The translations under genes were made by a program, and so were the position numbers. A stretch of DNA of 64,000 nucleotides, taken from the NCBI RefSeq assembly GCF_013778305.1, contig NZ_JACEIC010000001.1, forward strand, positions 62,001-126,000, written 5' to 3'. This DNA is from Nocardioides agri (GTDB taxonomy: Bacteria; Actinomycetota; Actinomycetes; Propionibacteriales; Nocardioidaceae). This document shows, piece by piece, positions 53,092 to 62,991 of the stretch (position 1 is its first letter; each line of letters begins with the position of its first letter). The notes under the pieces are model-generated. The model saw only the letters and a program-made list of their open reading frames with translations, had not been told where the DNA came from and did not search any database.

Positions 53092-54192
53092 GTGGGCGCA
53101 GTGGGGCGGGTCCTGGGCGTGGTGCTGGTCGCGGCCGGCACCGTGCTCGCGGTCGGCCTGCTGTTGGTGGGCGCGGTCTGGCTGACGTGGGACGACCAGT
53201 CGGGACCAGCCTCCTCGGCACCGCCCGCGTCCCCCTCGCCCACCACGTCCACCGCGCCCACCACGCCGGAGGGGGCCTGCAACGGCCACGTCGAGCTCTG
53301 CGACCGCGCGTACGACGCCGTCGCCCAGCTCGCCACGCACAACTCGATGGCGGCCGCTGCGGAGCCCGGCTGGTTCTTCGCCGAGCAGCCGGACGGGATC
53401 ATCGAGCAGCTCGACCACGGCGTGCGGGTGCTGCTCGTCGACAGCTGGTACGGCCAGAGCACCGACCGCCCCGGCGTCGTCGCGACGGCGGGGCAGTCGC
53501 GCGCCGAGGCCGTCCGCGAGGCGCGCGGGCAGTGGGGCGAGGTCGCGGTCCGCGCCGCGCTGCGGGCGCAAGGCGCCACCGGCCTCGCGCCGCGCGGCCC
53601 GGTGCGGCCCTACCTCTGCCACGCGATGTGCGAGCTCGGCTCGACCGTGTGGGAGCGCAGCCTGCGCGACCTGAAGGCGTGGCTGGACGCCCACCCCCGC
53701 GAGGTCGTGACGATGTTCGTGCAGGACGAGGTCACCCCCGAGGACACCGCCGCCGTCGTCGAGGACGCCGGGCTGCTGCCCTACGTCACGGATCCTCCCG
53801 AGGACGGCTGGCCGACGCTCGGCGAGATGGTCGACTCCGGACAGCGGCTGGTGGTGCTGATGGAGAACCACGGCGGGGGTGCGGCGTACCCGTGGCTGCT
53901 CCAGGGCTTCGACTGGGTCCAGGACACGCCGTACCTCTTCACCGACCCGGCCGAGTTCTCCTGCGAGCCGAACCGCGGAGAGCCGGATGCGTCGATCTTC
54001 CTGGTCAACCACTGGATCAAGAGCAAGACCCGGATCGCGGAGTACGCCGCGGCGGTCAACGCGCGCGACGTGCTCGGGCCGCGGCTCGCCGAGTGCGCCG
54101 CCGAGCGCCGGATGCTGCCGAACTACGTCGCGGTGGACTACTACGACCTCGGGGACGCGCTCGCGCTCGTCGACGAGCTGAACGGCCTCTGA
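53092..54192 (+). CDS. Membrane-anchored PI-PLC-like phosphodiesterase, 366 aa
   Basis: One N-terminal helix (VGRVLGVVLVAAGTVLAVGL) anchors the protein outside, then a Pro/Ser/Thr linker and a PLC-like TIM barrel: AQLATHNSM with the first catalytic His, GVRVLLVDSWYG, YLCHAMCELGS with the second His, WLDAHPREVVTMFVQDEV and LMENHGGG. Cys pairs (CNGHVELC; CHAMC) suggest disulfides outside the cell. The family cleaves phosphatidylinositol or GPI-type lipids; the natural substrate is unknown. GTG 53092 follows the nadE stop by 8 bases. Confidence 0.82.
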   Translation: MGAVGRVLGVVLVAAGTVLAVGLLLVGAVWLTWDDQSGPASSAPPASPSPTTSTAPTTPEGACNGHVELCDRAYDAVAQLATHNSMAAAAEPGWFFAEQPDGIIEQLDHGVRVLLVDSWYGQSTDRPGVVATAGQSRAEAVREARGQWGEVAVRAALRAQGATGLAPRGPVRPYLCHAMCELGSTVWERSLRDLKAWLDAHPREVVTMFVQDEVTPEDTAAVVEDAGLLPYVTDPPEDGWPTLGEMVDSGQRLVVLMENHGGGAAYPWLLQGFDWVQDTPYLFTDPAEFSCEPNRGEPDASIFLVNHWIKSKTRIAEYAAAVNARDVLGPRLAECAAERRMLPNYVAVDYYDLGDALALVDELNGL

Positions 54193-54273
54193 AACGCGCC
54201 TCGCCCGTAGCGGGTGAGGCGGTCCAGCCGGGTCTCGCGGCAGCATCGGGAGGGCTCGGGACGGGAGGCACAC

Positions 54274-55743
54274 GTGTCTGAGACGGAGCGGCAGGTCCGG
54301 CAGCCGTCGCTCGCGGACGCCCTGATCCCGCTGGTCGCGCTCGCCACCCTCATCGCCGGCGCGCTCGCGCTCTTCGGCCTCGACGCGCTCGACGGCCCGA
54401 TCCAGGTCGCGCTCCTCGTGTGCTGCGGCGTCGCGGCGCTGGTCGCGATGAAGAACGGCCACCCGTTCTCGGCTGTCCAGGAGGCGAGCCGGGGTGCCGT
54501 GGCGTCGGTGACCAGCGCGATCTTCATCCTCTTCGCCGTCGGCGCCCTGATCGGCGTGTGGAACCTCAGCGGCACGATCCCGACGCTCGTCTACTACGGC
54601 ATCCAGGTGCTCTCACCCGGCTGGTACTACGCGGCCGCGGCGATCATCTGCGGCATCGTGGCTCTGAGCATCGGCAGCTCGTGGACGACGGCGGCGACCA
54701 TCGGCGTCGGGCTGGTCGGCATCGCCGGGCTGATCGGGGTCTCGCCCGAGATCACCGCGGGTGCCGTGATCTCGGGGGCCTACCTGGGCGACAAGACCTC
54801 GCCGCTGTCGGAGACGACCGTGCTCACCGCGCAGCTCGTGGGTGTCGACACCTACGAGCACATCAAGCGCCAGGTCTGGACGTCGGTGCCGGCCTTCGCG
54901 ATCGCGGTCGTCGTCTTCTTCGTGCTCGGCCTGACCGGGCCGGACACGGTGTCCGCCGCCGAGACCACCTCGGACCTGGACGAGCTGAACGAGATCTTCT
55001 GGATCACCCCCCTCGCCCTGCTGCCGTTGGTGCTCCTGGGCTACCTCTCGATCCGCAAGGTGCCCGCGTCGCTGGCGCTGCTGGCCGCCACGCTCTTCGC
55101 GGGCGTCCTGGGTGCGTTCCTGCAGCCCGACGTCTACGCCGACTTCGTGCCGGGCGCCGGCAACGTCGTCATCGAGTCGATCAAGGCGATCTGGTCGGCG
55201 ATGGCGAACGGGTTCACCATCGACTCCGGCATCCCGGACGTCGACCGGCTGCTGTCGCGCGGTGGCATGGACAGCATGCTGCTGACGATCTGGCTGATCC
55301 TCGGGGCGGTGACCTTCGGGGCGATGCTCGAGGAGTTCGGCCTGATCGGCCGCCTCGTCGACCCGATGATCGCCGCGGCGACCTCGACCGGCCGGCTCTT
55401 CCTGACCGTCTTCGCCTGCGCCTTCGGCCTCAACGTCGTCGCCGGCGACCAGTACATCGCGCTCGTGCTGCCGACGAAGATCTTCCGGGCCGAGTTCGCG
55501 AGGCGCGGCCTGGCGCCGACCAACCTCTCCCGACTGGCCGCCGACAGCGGCACCGTGACCTCGCCCCTGGTGCCGTGGAACTCGTGCGGCGCGTTCATGG
55601 GCGCGACGCTCGGCGTCGCGACCTTGCTCTACCTGCCGTACGCCATCTTCTGCTACGCAAGTCCTGCGCTGAGCGTGCTGTACGGCTTCACCGGCTTCAA
55701 GATCGAGAAGGCCGAGCCGACCCCCTTGGAGGAGCCCGCATGA
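54274..55743 (+). CDS. NhaC-family antiporter, 489 aa
   Basis: An 11-12 helix transporter of the NhaC superfamily: GSSWTTAATIGVGLVGIAGL, GAVISGAYLGDKTSPLSETT (the characteristic GDK-SP-SxT motif) and the repeat GDQYIALVLPTKIFRAEFAR, TSPLVPWNSCGA. Members exchange Na+ for H+ or for organic anions and amino acids. As the first gene of a coupled cluster with an amino-acid permease and arginine deiminase, it may balance pH or move an ADI substrate/product (inference). GTG 54274 has SD GGGAGG. Confidence 0.85.
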   Translation: MSETERQVRQPSLADALIPLVALATLIAGALALFGLDALDGPIQVALLVCCGVAALVAMKNGHPFSAVQEASRGAVASVTSAIFILFAVGALIGVWNLSGTIPTLVYYGIQVLSPGWYYAAAAIICGIVALSIGSSWTTAATIGVGLVGIAGLIGVSPEITAGAVISGAYLGDKTSPLSETTVLTAQLVGVDTYEHIKRQVWTSVPAFAIAVVVFFVLGLTGPDTVSAAETTSDLDELNEIFWITPLALLPLVLLGYLSIRKVPASLALLAATLFAGVLGAFLQPDVYADFVPGAGNVVIESIKAIWSAMANGFTIDSGIPDVDRLLSRGGMDSMLLTIWLILGAVTFGAMLEEFGLIGRLVDPMIAAATSTGRLFLTVFACAFGLNVVAGDQYIALVLPTKIFRAEFARRGLAPTNLSRLAADSGTVTSPLVPWNSCGAFMGATLGVATLLYLPYAIFCYASPALSVLYGFTGFKIEKAEPTPLEEPA

Positions 55744-57194
55744 GCACCGACGTCGAGACGGCCGCCGGAGGCACCGTCGCGAAGATGAGCGTCCCGACGC
55801 TGACCGCGATGGTGGTCGGCGGCATGGTCGGTGCGGGGGTCTTCTCGCTGCCGGCCCGCTTCGGCGTCGCGACCGGCATCCTCGGCTCGCTGATCGCCTG
55901 GGCGATCGCCGGCGCCGGCATGCTGATGCTGGCGTTCGTCTTCCAGAACCTCGCGATCCGCAAGCCCGAGCTCGACTCCGGAGTCTTCATCTACGCCAAG
56001 GCGGGCTTCGGCGACTACGCGGGCTTCAACTCCGCGATCGGCTTCTGGGCGAGCTCGATCGCCGGCAACACCTTCTACTGGGTGTTCATCGGGGCGACGC
56101 TCGGGGCCTTCTTCGACAGCTTCGGCGACGGCGACACCGTGCTCGCGGTCGCGCTGGCCACGGTCGGCGTCTGGACCTTCCACTACCTGATCGCGCGTGG
56201 GGTCCGGGACGCCGCGATCATCAACCGCATCGTCACGATCTTCAAGATCATCCCGATCCTGGTCTTCATCGTCGTGATGTTCTTCTACTTCGACGCCGGC
56301 GTCTTCGCCGACAACTGGACGGCGTACGGGTACGGCGACCTCGGGTCGCTCAACGAGCAGATCCGCAACACGATGCTGATCACCACGTTCGTCTTCATCG
56401 GGATCGAGGGCGCCAGCGTCTACTCGCGCTACGCCAAGAGGCGCGAGGACGTCGGCAGGGCCACGGTGATGGGCTTCTTGTCGGTGCTGTCGATCTTCTC
56501 GCTCGTCACCCTGTCCAGCTATGCGGCCGTGCCGCAGCCGGAGCTGGCGGCGACCCGGCAGCCGTCGATGGTCGGCGTCTTCGAGTCCCAGGTGGGCGAC
56601 TGGGGCGAGGTCTTCATGAGCGTGGCCGTGGTCGTGTCCGTGCTCGGCGCCTACCTGGCGTGGACGCTGATGGCCGCCGAGGTCATGTTCATCCCCGCCC
56701 GCCAGGACGACTTCCCGGAGTTCCTCGGCCGGGAGAACGAGGCCGGCACCCCCATCACCGCCCTGGTCGTCACGTCACTGGCGGTGCAGGGCCTGCTCGC
56801 GCTCACGCTGTTCGTCACCGACGCGCTCAACTTCATGCTCGACCTCTCGACCAGCCTGGCGCTGCTGCCCTACCTCCTTGCCGCGGCGTACGCGCTGAAG
56901 CTCGGGCTGACGGGGGAGTCCTACGAGGGCGTCTCAGCGGGGGTGCGCCGCAAGGAGACCATCGTGGCCGGTGTCGCCACGGCGTACACGATCTTCCTCT
57001 TCGACGCGGCCGGCATGAAGTTCGTGCTGCTCATGACCGTGCTGCTGGCGCCCGCGTCGCTGCTCTACGTGAAGGCGCGCAGCGAGCACGCACGACGGAT
57101 CTTCACCCCGGCCGAGATCGGCCTCTTCGCCCTCATCGTGGCCGGCGGCGTGATCGGCGCCGTCGGACTCTGGACCGGAAGGATCAGCCTGTGA
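55740..57194 (+). CDS. APC-family amino-acid permease, arginine/ornithine antiporter-like
   Basis: A 484-residue permease of 12-13 helices: [20 protein letters not shown] (the GxG loop of APC transporters), [40 protein letters not shown] and [20 protein letters not shown]. The last motifs match the ArcD-type arginine:ornithine antiporters of ADI pathways. It overlaps the NhaC-type stop (ATGA) and is followed 19 bases later by arcA. It would import arginine against ornithine at no energy cost (known for ArcD). Confidence 0.87.
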   Translation: MSTDVETAAGGTVAKMSVPTLTAMVVGGMVGAGVFSLPARFGVATGILGSLIAWAIAGAGMLMLAFVFQNLAIRKPELDSGVFIYAKAGFGDYAGFNSAIGFWASSIAGNTFYWVFIGATLGAFFDSFGDGDTVLAVALATVGVWTFHYLIARGVRDAAIINRIVTIFKIIPILVFIVVMFFYFDAGVFADNWTAYGYGDLGSLNEQIRNTMLITTFVFIGIEGASVYSRYAKRREDVGRATVMGFLSVLSIFSLVTLSSYAAVPQPELAATRQPSMVGVFESQVGDWGEVFMSVAVVVSVLGAYLAWTLMAAEVMFIPARQDDFPEFLGRENEAGTPITALVVTSLAVQGLLALTLFVTDALNFMLDLSTSLALLPYLLAAAYALKLGLTGESYEGVSAGVRRKETIVAGVATAYTIFLFDAAGMKFVLLMTVLLAPASLLYVKARSEHARRIFTPAEIGLFALIVAGGVIGAVGLWTGRISL

Positions 57195-57213
57195 GATTGG
57201 AAGGAACCAACAG

Positions 57214-58461
57214 ATGAGCGTCTCCTCGACGTACGGCGTGCACTCCGAGGTCGGCCGTCTCCGCAAGGTGCTGGTGTGCGCCCCGGGTCTCGCCCACCGC
57301 CGACTCACGCCGAGCAACAACGACGAGCTGCTGTTCGACGACGTGATGTGGGTCGAGAACGCCCAGCGCGACCACGCGGACTTCGTCAACAAGCTGACCA
57401 CCCGTGGGGTCGAGGTCGTCGAGCTGCACGACCTGCTCGCGCAGACGCTCGCCGTGCCGGGGGCGAAGGACTGGATCCTGGACCGCAAGATCGTGCCCAA
57501 CCAGGTGGGCCTCGGGCTCGTCGACGACACCCGCAGCTATCTCGAGGGGTTGCCGGACCGGCAGCTCTCGGAGTTCCTGATCGGCGGCCTCGCGACCAAC
57601 GACCTGCCCGACGACTTCCGGTCCGACTACGTCAACCTGGCGCGTGAGTCGACCGGCGCGCGGGAGTACCTCATGCCGCCGCTCCCCAACACCCTCTACA
57701 CGCGCGACACCACGTGCTGGCTCTACGGCGGCCTCACGATGAACCCGCTCTACTGGGCGGCTCGCAAGGAGGAGACGCTCCTCTACAAGGCGATCTACCA
57801 GCACCACCCCGACTTCGTCGGCTCCACGGTGTGGTGGGGCGACCCCGAGCAGGACTGGGGCCAGGCGTCGTTCGAGGGCGGCGACGTGATGCCGGTCGGC
57901 AACGGCGTCGTGCTGGTCGGGATGAGCGAGCGCACCTCGCGCCAGGCGATCACCCAGGTGGCGAAGGCGCTCTTCGACCAGGGTGCGGCGACGCGGGTGG
58001 TCGTCGCGGGCATGCCGAAGCTGCGCGCGGCGATGCACCTCGACACGGTGTTCACGTTCGTCGACCGTGACATCGTCACGCTCTACCCGACGATCATGGA
58101 CGCGGTGCACACCTTCACGCTGATGCCCTCCGATCGGGCGCCGGGCGTCGAGGTCCGCGACGAGGGCACCACCCCGTTCGTCGAGGTGGTGGCCCGAGAG
58201 CTCGGCCTCCCGTCCATCCAGGTCATCGACACCGGCGGCGACGTCTACCAGTCCGAGCGGCAGCAGTGGGACAGCGGCAACAACGCCGTCGCGCTGGAGC
58301 CTGGCGTCGTGTTCACCTACGACCGCAACACCCTCACCAACACCCTTCTCCGCAAGGCCGGCGTCGAGGTGATCACGATCGTGGGCGCCGAGCTCGGCCG
58401 CGGTCGGGGTGGCGGGCACTGCATGACCTGCCCGATAATCCGGGAGGAGGTCGACTTCTGA
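57214..58461 (+). CDS. arcA: Arginine deiminase
   Basis: A 415-residue ADI of the guanidino-modifying superfamily: [17 protein letters not shown] start, [17 protein letters not shown] with the catalytic acid, [23 protein letters not shown] with the catalytic His, and [11 protein letters not shown] with the nucleophile C403. It hydrolyses arginine to citrulline and ammonia. Neither arcB (ornithine carbamoyltransferase) nor arcC (carbamate kinase) is in the window, so ATP gain would need genes elsewhere; acid protection by ammonia is the other option. SD GGAAGG precedes ATG 57214. Confidence 0.94.
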   Translation: MSVSSTYGVHSEVGRLRKVLVCAPGLAHRRLTPSNNDELLFDDVMWVENAQRDHADFVNKLTTRGVEVVELHDLLAQTLAVPGAKDWILDRKIVPNQVGLGLVDDTRSYLEGLPDRQLSEFLIGGLATNDLPDDFRSDYVNLARESTGAREYLMPPLPNTLYTRDTTCWLYGGLTMNPLYWAARKEETLLYKAIYQHHPDFVGSTVWWGDPEQDWGQASFEGGDVMPVGNGVVLVGMSERTSRQAITQVAKALFDQGAATRVVVAGMPKLRAAMHLDTVFTFVDRDIVTLYPTIMDAVHTFTLMPSDRAPGVEVRDEGTTPFVEVVARELGLPSIQVIDTGGDVYQSERQQWDSGNNAVALEPGVVFTYDRNTLTNTLLRKAGVEVITIVGAELGRGRGGGHCMTCPIIREEVDF

Positions 58462-58883
58462 TGATCACCAGAATCCATTGCTTCGCCGTCGCCGTTGGCC
58501 TGGCCGGCGTCCTGTTGACCGGCTGCGGCGGTGACAGCGACAACGAGACCACGGCCGCCGACCTCAACGGGTCGACGTTCACCTCCACCGAGGTCGATGG
58601 GCACGACCTGGTCGAGGGCAGCAAGATCACGCTCACCTTCGACGACGACAAGCTCAGCGCTGAGGCGGGCTGCAACACGATGAGCGCGCCCTACGTCATC
58701 GAGGACGACCTGATGAGCTGGGACGGCGAGGTGGCCGCAACGATGATGGCCTGCTCGGACGAGCTGACCGCCCAGGACGCATGGCTCACCGACCTGCTCA
58801 AGACCGGCGTCGACGTCGAGCTGGACGGCGACACCCTGACCCTCACCCACGAGGACGAGACCATCGAGCTCGCCAAGTCCTAG
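58461..58883 (+). CDS. META-domain (HslJ-like) lipoprotein, 140 aa
   Basis: A signal peptide with lipobox LLTGC (Cys about residue 22) is followed by a META domain: LNGSTFTSTEVDGHDLVEGS, ITLTFDDDKLSAEAGCNTMS, then MSWDGEVAATMMACSDELTA and LTLTHEDETIELA. META/HslJ proteins are stress-associated envelope proteins of unknown biochemistry. The ATG starts on the last base of the arcA stop (TGATG), indicating coupling with the ADI cluster. The two Cys in the domain probably form a disulfide. Confidence 0.85.
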   Translation: MITRIHCFAVAVGLAGVLLTGCGGDSDNETTAADLNGSTFTSTEVDGHDLVEGSKITLTFDDDKLSAEAGCNTMSAPYVIEDDLMSWDGEVAATMMACSDELTAQDAWLTDLLKTGVDVELDGDTLTLTHEDETIELAKS

Positions 58884-58922
58884 TCGGCGGACGCGCGTCG
58901 ACACCGGCTCCCACGCCCGCAC

Positions 58923-58928
58923 TAGGGT
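58923..58928 (+). promoter_or_regulatory. Putative leaderless -10 box (TAGGGT)
   Basis: TAGGGT ends 6 bases before ATG 58935 of the aldo/keto reductase gene; there is no SD. Confidence 0.5.
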
Positions 58929-58934
58929 CGAAGC

Positions 58935-59942
58935 ATGAAGACTCGCAACCTCGGCGGCAGTGGTCTGAAGATCTCGGAGATCGCCTACGGCAACTGGCTC
59001 ACCCACGGATCGCAGGTGGAGGCGGACGCGGCGAACGCGTGCGTCCGGCAGGCGCTGGAGGTCGGGATCACGACCTTCGACACCGCCGACGTCTACGCGA
59101 ACACCAAGGCCGAGACCGTGCTGGGCGAGGCGCTGAAGGGGGAGCGGCGTGAGGGACTGGAGATCTTCACGAAGGTCTACTGGCCGACCGGCCCTGGCGG
59201 GCACAACGACCACGGCCTGTCGCGCAAGCACATCATGGAGTCGATCAACGGCAGCCTGAAGCGCCTGCAGACCGACTACGTCGACCTCTACCAGGCGCAC
59301 CGCTACGACTTCGACACCCCGCTCGAGGAGACGATGGAGGCGTTCGCGGACGTCGTGCGTCAGGGCAAGGCGCTCTACATCGGCGTCAGCGAGTGGCGCG
59401 CCGAGCAGATCCGCGAGGCGCACGCGCTGGCCCGCGAGCTCCACATCCCGCTGGTGTCCAACCAGCCGCAGTACTCCATGCTCTGGCGGGTCATCGAGGA
59501 GGAGATCGTGCCGACCAGCGAGGAGCTGGGGATCGGTCAGGTCGTGTTCTCGCCGATCGCGCAGGGCGTGCTCACCGGCAAGTACGTCCCGGGTCAGGCG
59601 GCGCCCGAGGGCAGCCGCGCGACCGACGACAAGGGCGGCGCCGACATGATCAGCCGCTGGATGCGCGACGACGTGCTGGAGCGGGTCCAGCAGCTCAAGC
59701 CCATCGCCGACGAGGTGGGACTGACCATGGCCCAGCTCGCCGTCGCCTGGGTGCTGCAGAACCCCAACGTCTCCGCCGCGATCGTCGGTGCCAGCCGTCC
59801 CGAGCAGGTCACCGACAACGCGAAGGCGTCCGGGGTGACTCTCGACGCGGCGACCCTCAAGGCGATCGACGAGATCGTGGAGCCGGTCGTCGAGCGCGAC
59901 CCCGGCAAGACCCAGCAGCCCCGCCGGAGCGACTTCTCCTGA
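58935..59942 (+). CDS. Aldo/keto reductase, 335 aa
   Basis: A TIM-barrel NADPH oxidoreductase of the Kv-beta/YghZ-like group: MKTRNLGGSGLKISEIAYGN, FDTADVYANTKAE (catalytic D and Y), FTKVYW (K), YVDLYQAHRYD (H), and FSPIAQGVLTGKY plus VGASRPEQVTDN for cofactor binding. It reduces aldehydes or ketones; the natural substrate is unknown. It is a single-gene unit with a leaderless promoter. Confidence 0.9.
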   Translation: MKTRNLGGSGLKISEIAYGNWLTHGSQVEADAANACVRQALEVGITTFDTADVYANTKAETVLGEALKGERREGLEIFTKVYWPTGPGGHNDHGLSRKHIMESINGSLKRLQTDYVDLYQAHRYDFDTPLEETMEAFADVVRQGKALYIGVSEWRAEQIREAHALARELHIPLVSNQPQYSMLWRVIEEEIVPTSEELGIGQVVFSPIAQGVLTGKYVPGQAAPEGSRATDDKGGADMISRWMRDDVLERVQQLKPIADEVGLTMAQLAVAWVLQNPNVSAAIVGASRPEQVTDNAKASGVTLDAATLKAIDEIVEPVVERDPGKTQQPRRSDFS

Positions 59943-59967
59943 CCCCGCGGGCGGGTCCGCGGGTGGG

Positions 59968-60567
59968 TCAGCGGTCGTAGTCCTCGGGGAGCGTCTGCCC
60001 GATCTTCACCCGCGGCTTCGGGAGCCGCATGAACTTCATCTGCAGCGCCCGGGTGACCGCGTAGTAGGTCAGACCCTTGTGGGGCTGGTCCGGGAAGCGC
60101 CGGGTGAGCTCGCGGCGCAGCCGGAAGCGGAGCACGACCATGTCGATGAGGACGAAGACGATGATGCAGAGGAGCAGCGTGTTGCCCCACTGAGCGAGCT
60201 GCCGGTTGCCGGAGTAGCCCAGGATCATCGTGACCAGCAGCAGCGGGATCACGAGCTCGATGAGGGAGAACCGGGCGTCGACGAAGTCCCGCACGAATCG
60301 TCGGACCGGGCCCTTGTCGCGGGCGGGGAAGTAGCGCTCGTCGCCGTCCCGCATCGCCTGCCGGACCGACTTGCTCGACTCCGAGCGCGACGCGCGCTGC
60401 GCGGCGGCCATCTCCTTGCGGGTCCGCGGCGTCTTGGCCCGGGCCCTGGCGGCCGCCTCGGCCTCCTTGCGGGTCGGCGTGGGACGCCCCTTGCCGCCCT
60501 CCTTCACGGTGGTGGGCTCGGGGGCGGACTCGGACTTGCTGCGACGGAACAACGCGGAGACCTTCAC
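59968..60567 (-). CDS. DUF3043 membrane protein, 199 aa
   Basis: A basic N-terminal half (KGRPTPTRKEAEAAARARAK, then AAQRASRSESSKSVRQAMRD) precedes two hydrophobic helices (FSLIELVIPLLLVTMILGYS; TLLLCIIVFVLIDMVVLRFR) and an Arg/Lys-rich tail. This is the actinobacterial DUF3043 family, of unknown function, often next to psp or quinolinate genes. It is convergent with the reductase gene and divergent from pspA over 107 bases. Confidence 0.85.
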   Translation of the reverse strand: MKVSALFRRSKSESAPEPTTVKEGGKGRPTPTRKEAEAAARARAKTPRTRKEMAAAQRASRSESSKSVRQAMRDGDERYFPARDKGPVRRFVRDFVDARFSLIELVIPLLLVTMILGYSGNRQLAQWGNTLLLCIIVFVLIDMVVLRFRLRRELTRRFPDQPHKGLTYYAVTRALQMKFMRLPKPRVKIGQTLPEDYDR

Positions 60568-60674
60568 TGACGGGACGAAACGTTGCCGTCAGGGTACCGG
60601 CGTCGTACCCGTGACTTGATTTTGCGCCTAGGGTTGAGGCCTCAGCAGTCAGTTCTGGAGAGGGACAACCCCTG

Positions 60675-61430
60675 ATGGGCATGTGGCAGCGCTTCACCCT
60701 GATCTTCAAGACGAAGGCCAACAAGGTCCTCGACCGCGCCGAGGACCCGCGCGAGACGCTGGACTACAGCTACCAGCGCCAGGTCGAGCTCCTCGGCAAG
60801 GTGCGCCGCGGCGTCGTCGACGTCGCGACCAGCCGCAAGCGGGTCGAGCTCCAGATCGGCCAGCTCGAGCAGCAGTCGACCAAGCTGCAGGGCCAGGCGG
60901 AGAAGGCGATCGCGGCCGACCGGGAGGACCTCGCCCGCGAGGCGCTCACCCGCAAGTCCGGGCTGACGACCCAGATCAACGACCTCAAGGTGCAGCTCGC
61001 GCAGCTCCAGGGCGAGGAGGAGAAGCTCACGCTCGCCCAGCAGCGCCTGCAGGCGAAGGTCGAGGAGTTCCGCACCCGCAAGGAGACCATCAAGGCCACC
61101 TACACGGCCGCCGAGGCGCAGACCAAGATCAACGAGGCGATGACCGGCCTCGGCGGCGAGCTCGGCGACGTCGGTGCCGCGATCCAGCGGGCCGAGGACA
61201 AGACCGCGCAGATGCAGGCCCGCGCCGGTGCCATCGACGAGCTGATCGCCTCCGGCGCGCTCGACGACGTCAGCACCGTCGGCCGCGGTGACGACATCGC
61301 TCGGGAGCTCGACGCACTCAGCTCGAAGGCCGACGTCGAGGCCGAGCTCGCCGCGCTCAAGGCCGGCAGCACCCCCCAGGCGATCGAGACCGGCGAGCCC
61401 GAGCGGAGCGCCGAGGGCGACACCGCCTGA
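60675..61430 (+). CDS. pspA: Phage shock protein A homologue (PspA/IM30)
   Basis: A 251-residue mostly coiled-coil protein: amphipathic start MGMWQRFTLIFKTKANKVLD, RAEDPRETLDYSYQRQVELL, long heptad stretches (residues 40-180) and a variable tail. PspA/IM30 proteins form membrane-protecting scaffolds under envelope stress. It is followed by htpX and pspAB, forming the actinobacterial three-gene envelope-stress set. SD GGAG precedes ATG 60675. The order supports co-transcription (43 bases to htpX, though a weak -10 lies there). Confidence 0.9.
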   Translation: MGMWQRFTLIFKTKANKVLDRAEDPRETLDYSYQRQVELLGKVRRGVVDVATSRKRVELQIGQLEQQSTKLQGQAEKAIAADREDLAREALTRKSGLTTQINDLKVQLAQLQGEEEKLTLAQQRLQAKVEEFRTRKETIKATYTAAEAQTKINEAMTGLGGELGDVGAAIQRAEDKTAQMQARAGAIDELIASGALDDVSTVGRGDDIARELDALSSKADVEAELAALKAGSTPQAIETGEPERSAEGDTA

Positions 61431-61472
61431 TCCCCCTTCCGGGGCCCTTGCCCGACCCCGGACAATGAAGAC

Positions 61473-62378
61473 ATGGCACGCACGCGATTCGTCGGCGACG
61501 CCGGGCTGACGGCCCGGATGACCACCGTGATCTTCCTGCTCGGTGCGATCTTCGTCGGCGTCATCGCGGTGCTGATCGCGATCCTGCCGCAGTACGCCTT
61601 CTTCATCGCGCTGATCGGCCTCGGCGTCGTGTGGTTCCAGTGGTACAACTCCGACTCGGTCGCGATGAAGGCGATGCGGGCCCGCGAGGTCAGCCCGGAG
61701 CAGGCACCGGAGCTGCACGCGATGATCGACCGGCTCTGCGTTCTGGCCGACATGCCGAAGCCCCGCGTGGGAATCGCGGACACCGAGCTGCCCAACGCGT
61801 TCGCGACCGGTCGCTCGCCGAGCCACTCGGCGGTCGTGGTCACCACCGGCATCCTCAAGCGCCTGACCGCCGAGGAGCTCGAGGGCGTGCTCGCCCACGA
61901 GCTGTCCCACGTCGCGCACCGCGACGTGCTGGTGATGACGGTCGCCTCCTCCGCCGGCATCGTCGCCAGCATGCTGACCCGCGGTGCGCAGTACGGCGCG
62001 ATCTTCGGGGGCGGCCGCCGCGACAACAACGGAGTGCCCGTGTGGCTGGTGGTGCTGCTGGTCAGCCTGATCACGTACGCCGTGAGCTTCTTCCTCCTCA
62101 AGCTGCTCTCGCGCTACCGCGAGCTGTCCGCGGACCGCGCGGGCGCCTACCTCACGATGAAGCCCGAGGCGCTCGCCTCGGCGCTGCAGAAGATCACCGG
62201 CGAGATCAACACGATCCCCGACAAGGATCTGCGCGCGTCGCAGGCGATGAACGCCTTCTTCATCGCCCCGGCCGTCAAGGGCGTCTCGCTGCGCACCTTG
62301 ACCTCGACCCACCCGACCCTCGAGCAGCGGCTGGAGCAGCTCGCGAAGATCCGCGCCGAGCTCGACCGAGCCTCCTGA
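61473..62378 (+). CDS. htpX: HtpX membrane metalloprotease
   Basis: A 301-residue M48 protease: two N-terminal membrane helices (MTTVIFLLGAIFVGVIAVLI; YAFFIALIGLGVVWF), zinc motif HELSH in LAHELSHVAHRD, third ligand E in SRYRELSADRAG, two further helices around WLVVLLVSLITYAVSFFLL, and TSTHPTLEQRLEQL. HtpX degrades misfolded membrane proteins. GACAAT lies 6 bases before the ATG as a possible internal leaderless promoter. Its stop overlaps the pspAB ATG by one base. Confidence 0.93.
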   Translation: MARTRFVGDAGLTARMTTVIFLLGAIFVGVIAVLIAILPQYAFFIALIGLGVVWFQWYNSDSVAMKAMRAREVSPEQAPELHAMIDRLCVLADMPKPRVGIADTELPNAFATGRSPSHSAVVVTTGILKRLTAEELEGVLAHELSHVAHRDVLVMTVASSAGIVASMLTRGAQYGAIFGGGRRDNNGVPVWLVVLLVSLITYAVSFFLLKLLSRYRELSADRAGAYLTMKPEALASALQKITGEINTIPDKDLRASQAMNAFFIAPAVKGVSLRTLTSTHPTLEQRLEQLAKIRAELDRAS

Positions 62379-62959
62379 TGGGCGGCCTCTGGACGGCGCT
62401 CACCGGTCGGTCCCGGCCCAAGCGGCCGCAGCTGGACAACCTGTTCCTGGTGCCGTCCGCGGCGATCACGTTCGAGACCACCGTCGGCCTGCGCCCGACC
62501 GGCACTGGCTCGGTCTGCTACCGCGCGGCGAGCGGCCACGCGTTCGCGGAGGTGCAGCGCGAGGTCGTCGAGCTGCTCAACGCGGACCCGGACGCCCCCG
62601 ACGTCGAGACCACGCAGGACGAGTTCGGCTTCACCTGGCTGGTCGTCCACCGCGACCCCGGTGACCCCGCCGGGCCGGTGGCCGACCTGCACGCGGTCAA
62701 CACCTCGCTCGAGGAGCACGGCTTCAGCGAGGGTCTGCTCTGCTCCCTGATCCCCTTCGCGGACGCACAGGGGCGCCGGGTCGGGCTGGTCTACCTCTAC
62801 AAGCAGGGCACGTTCTACCCCTTCGCCCCGGTGGCCGGCGGCGAGCGGAAGCGCGACAACCTGCTCGAGATCCAGCTCCGCGACGTCCTGAAGGGCGAGC
62901 TCCCGATGGAGGGCGACCTCGGTCGCTGGATGGCGCTCTGGGGCGCACCCGGGCTCTGA
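62378..62959 (+). CDS. pspAB: PspAB, PspA-associated protein, 193 aa
   Basis: A 193-residue soluble protein (MGGLWTALTGRSRPKRPQLD, FLVPSAAITFETTVGLRP, FTWLVVHRDPGDPAGPVADL, RRVGLVYLYKQGTFYPFAP, ERKRDNLLEIQLRDVLKGEL), the family found only with PspA/HtpX in actinobacteria. The role is unknown; a membrane-stress function follows from its partners. Translation is coupled to htpX (TGATG). Confidence 0.87.
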   Translation: MGGLWTALTGRSRPKRPQLDNLFLVPSAAITFETTVGLRPTGTGSVCYRAASGHAFAEVQREVVELLNADPDAPDVETTQDEFGFTWLVVHRDPGDPAGPVADLHAVNTSLEEHGFSEGLLCSLIPFADAQGRRVGLVYLYKQGTFYPFAPVAGGERKRDNLLEIQLRDVLKGELPMEGDLGRWMALWGAPGL

Positions 62960-62973
62960 GGCCACCCTCGCGC

Positions 62974-62987
62974 CCCCCCGTCGGGGG
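62974..62987 (+). terminator. Weak GC hairpin after pspAB
   Basis: CCCCC and GGGGG flank a short CGTC loop 15 bases after the pspAB stop. No T run follows, so it is only a possible terminator. Confidence 0.25.
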
Positions 62988-62991
62988 AGGT

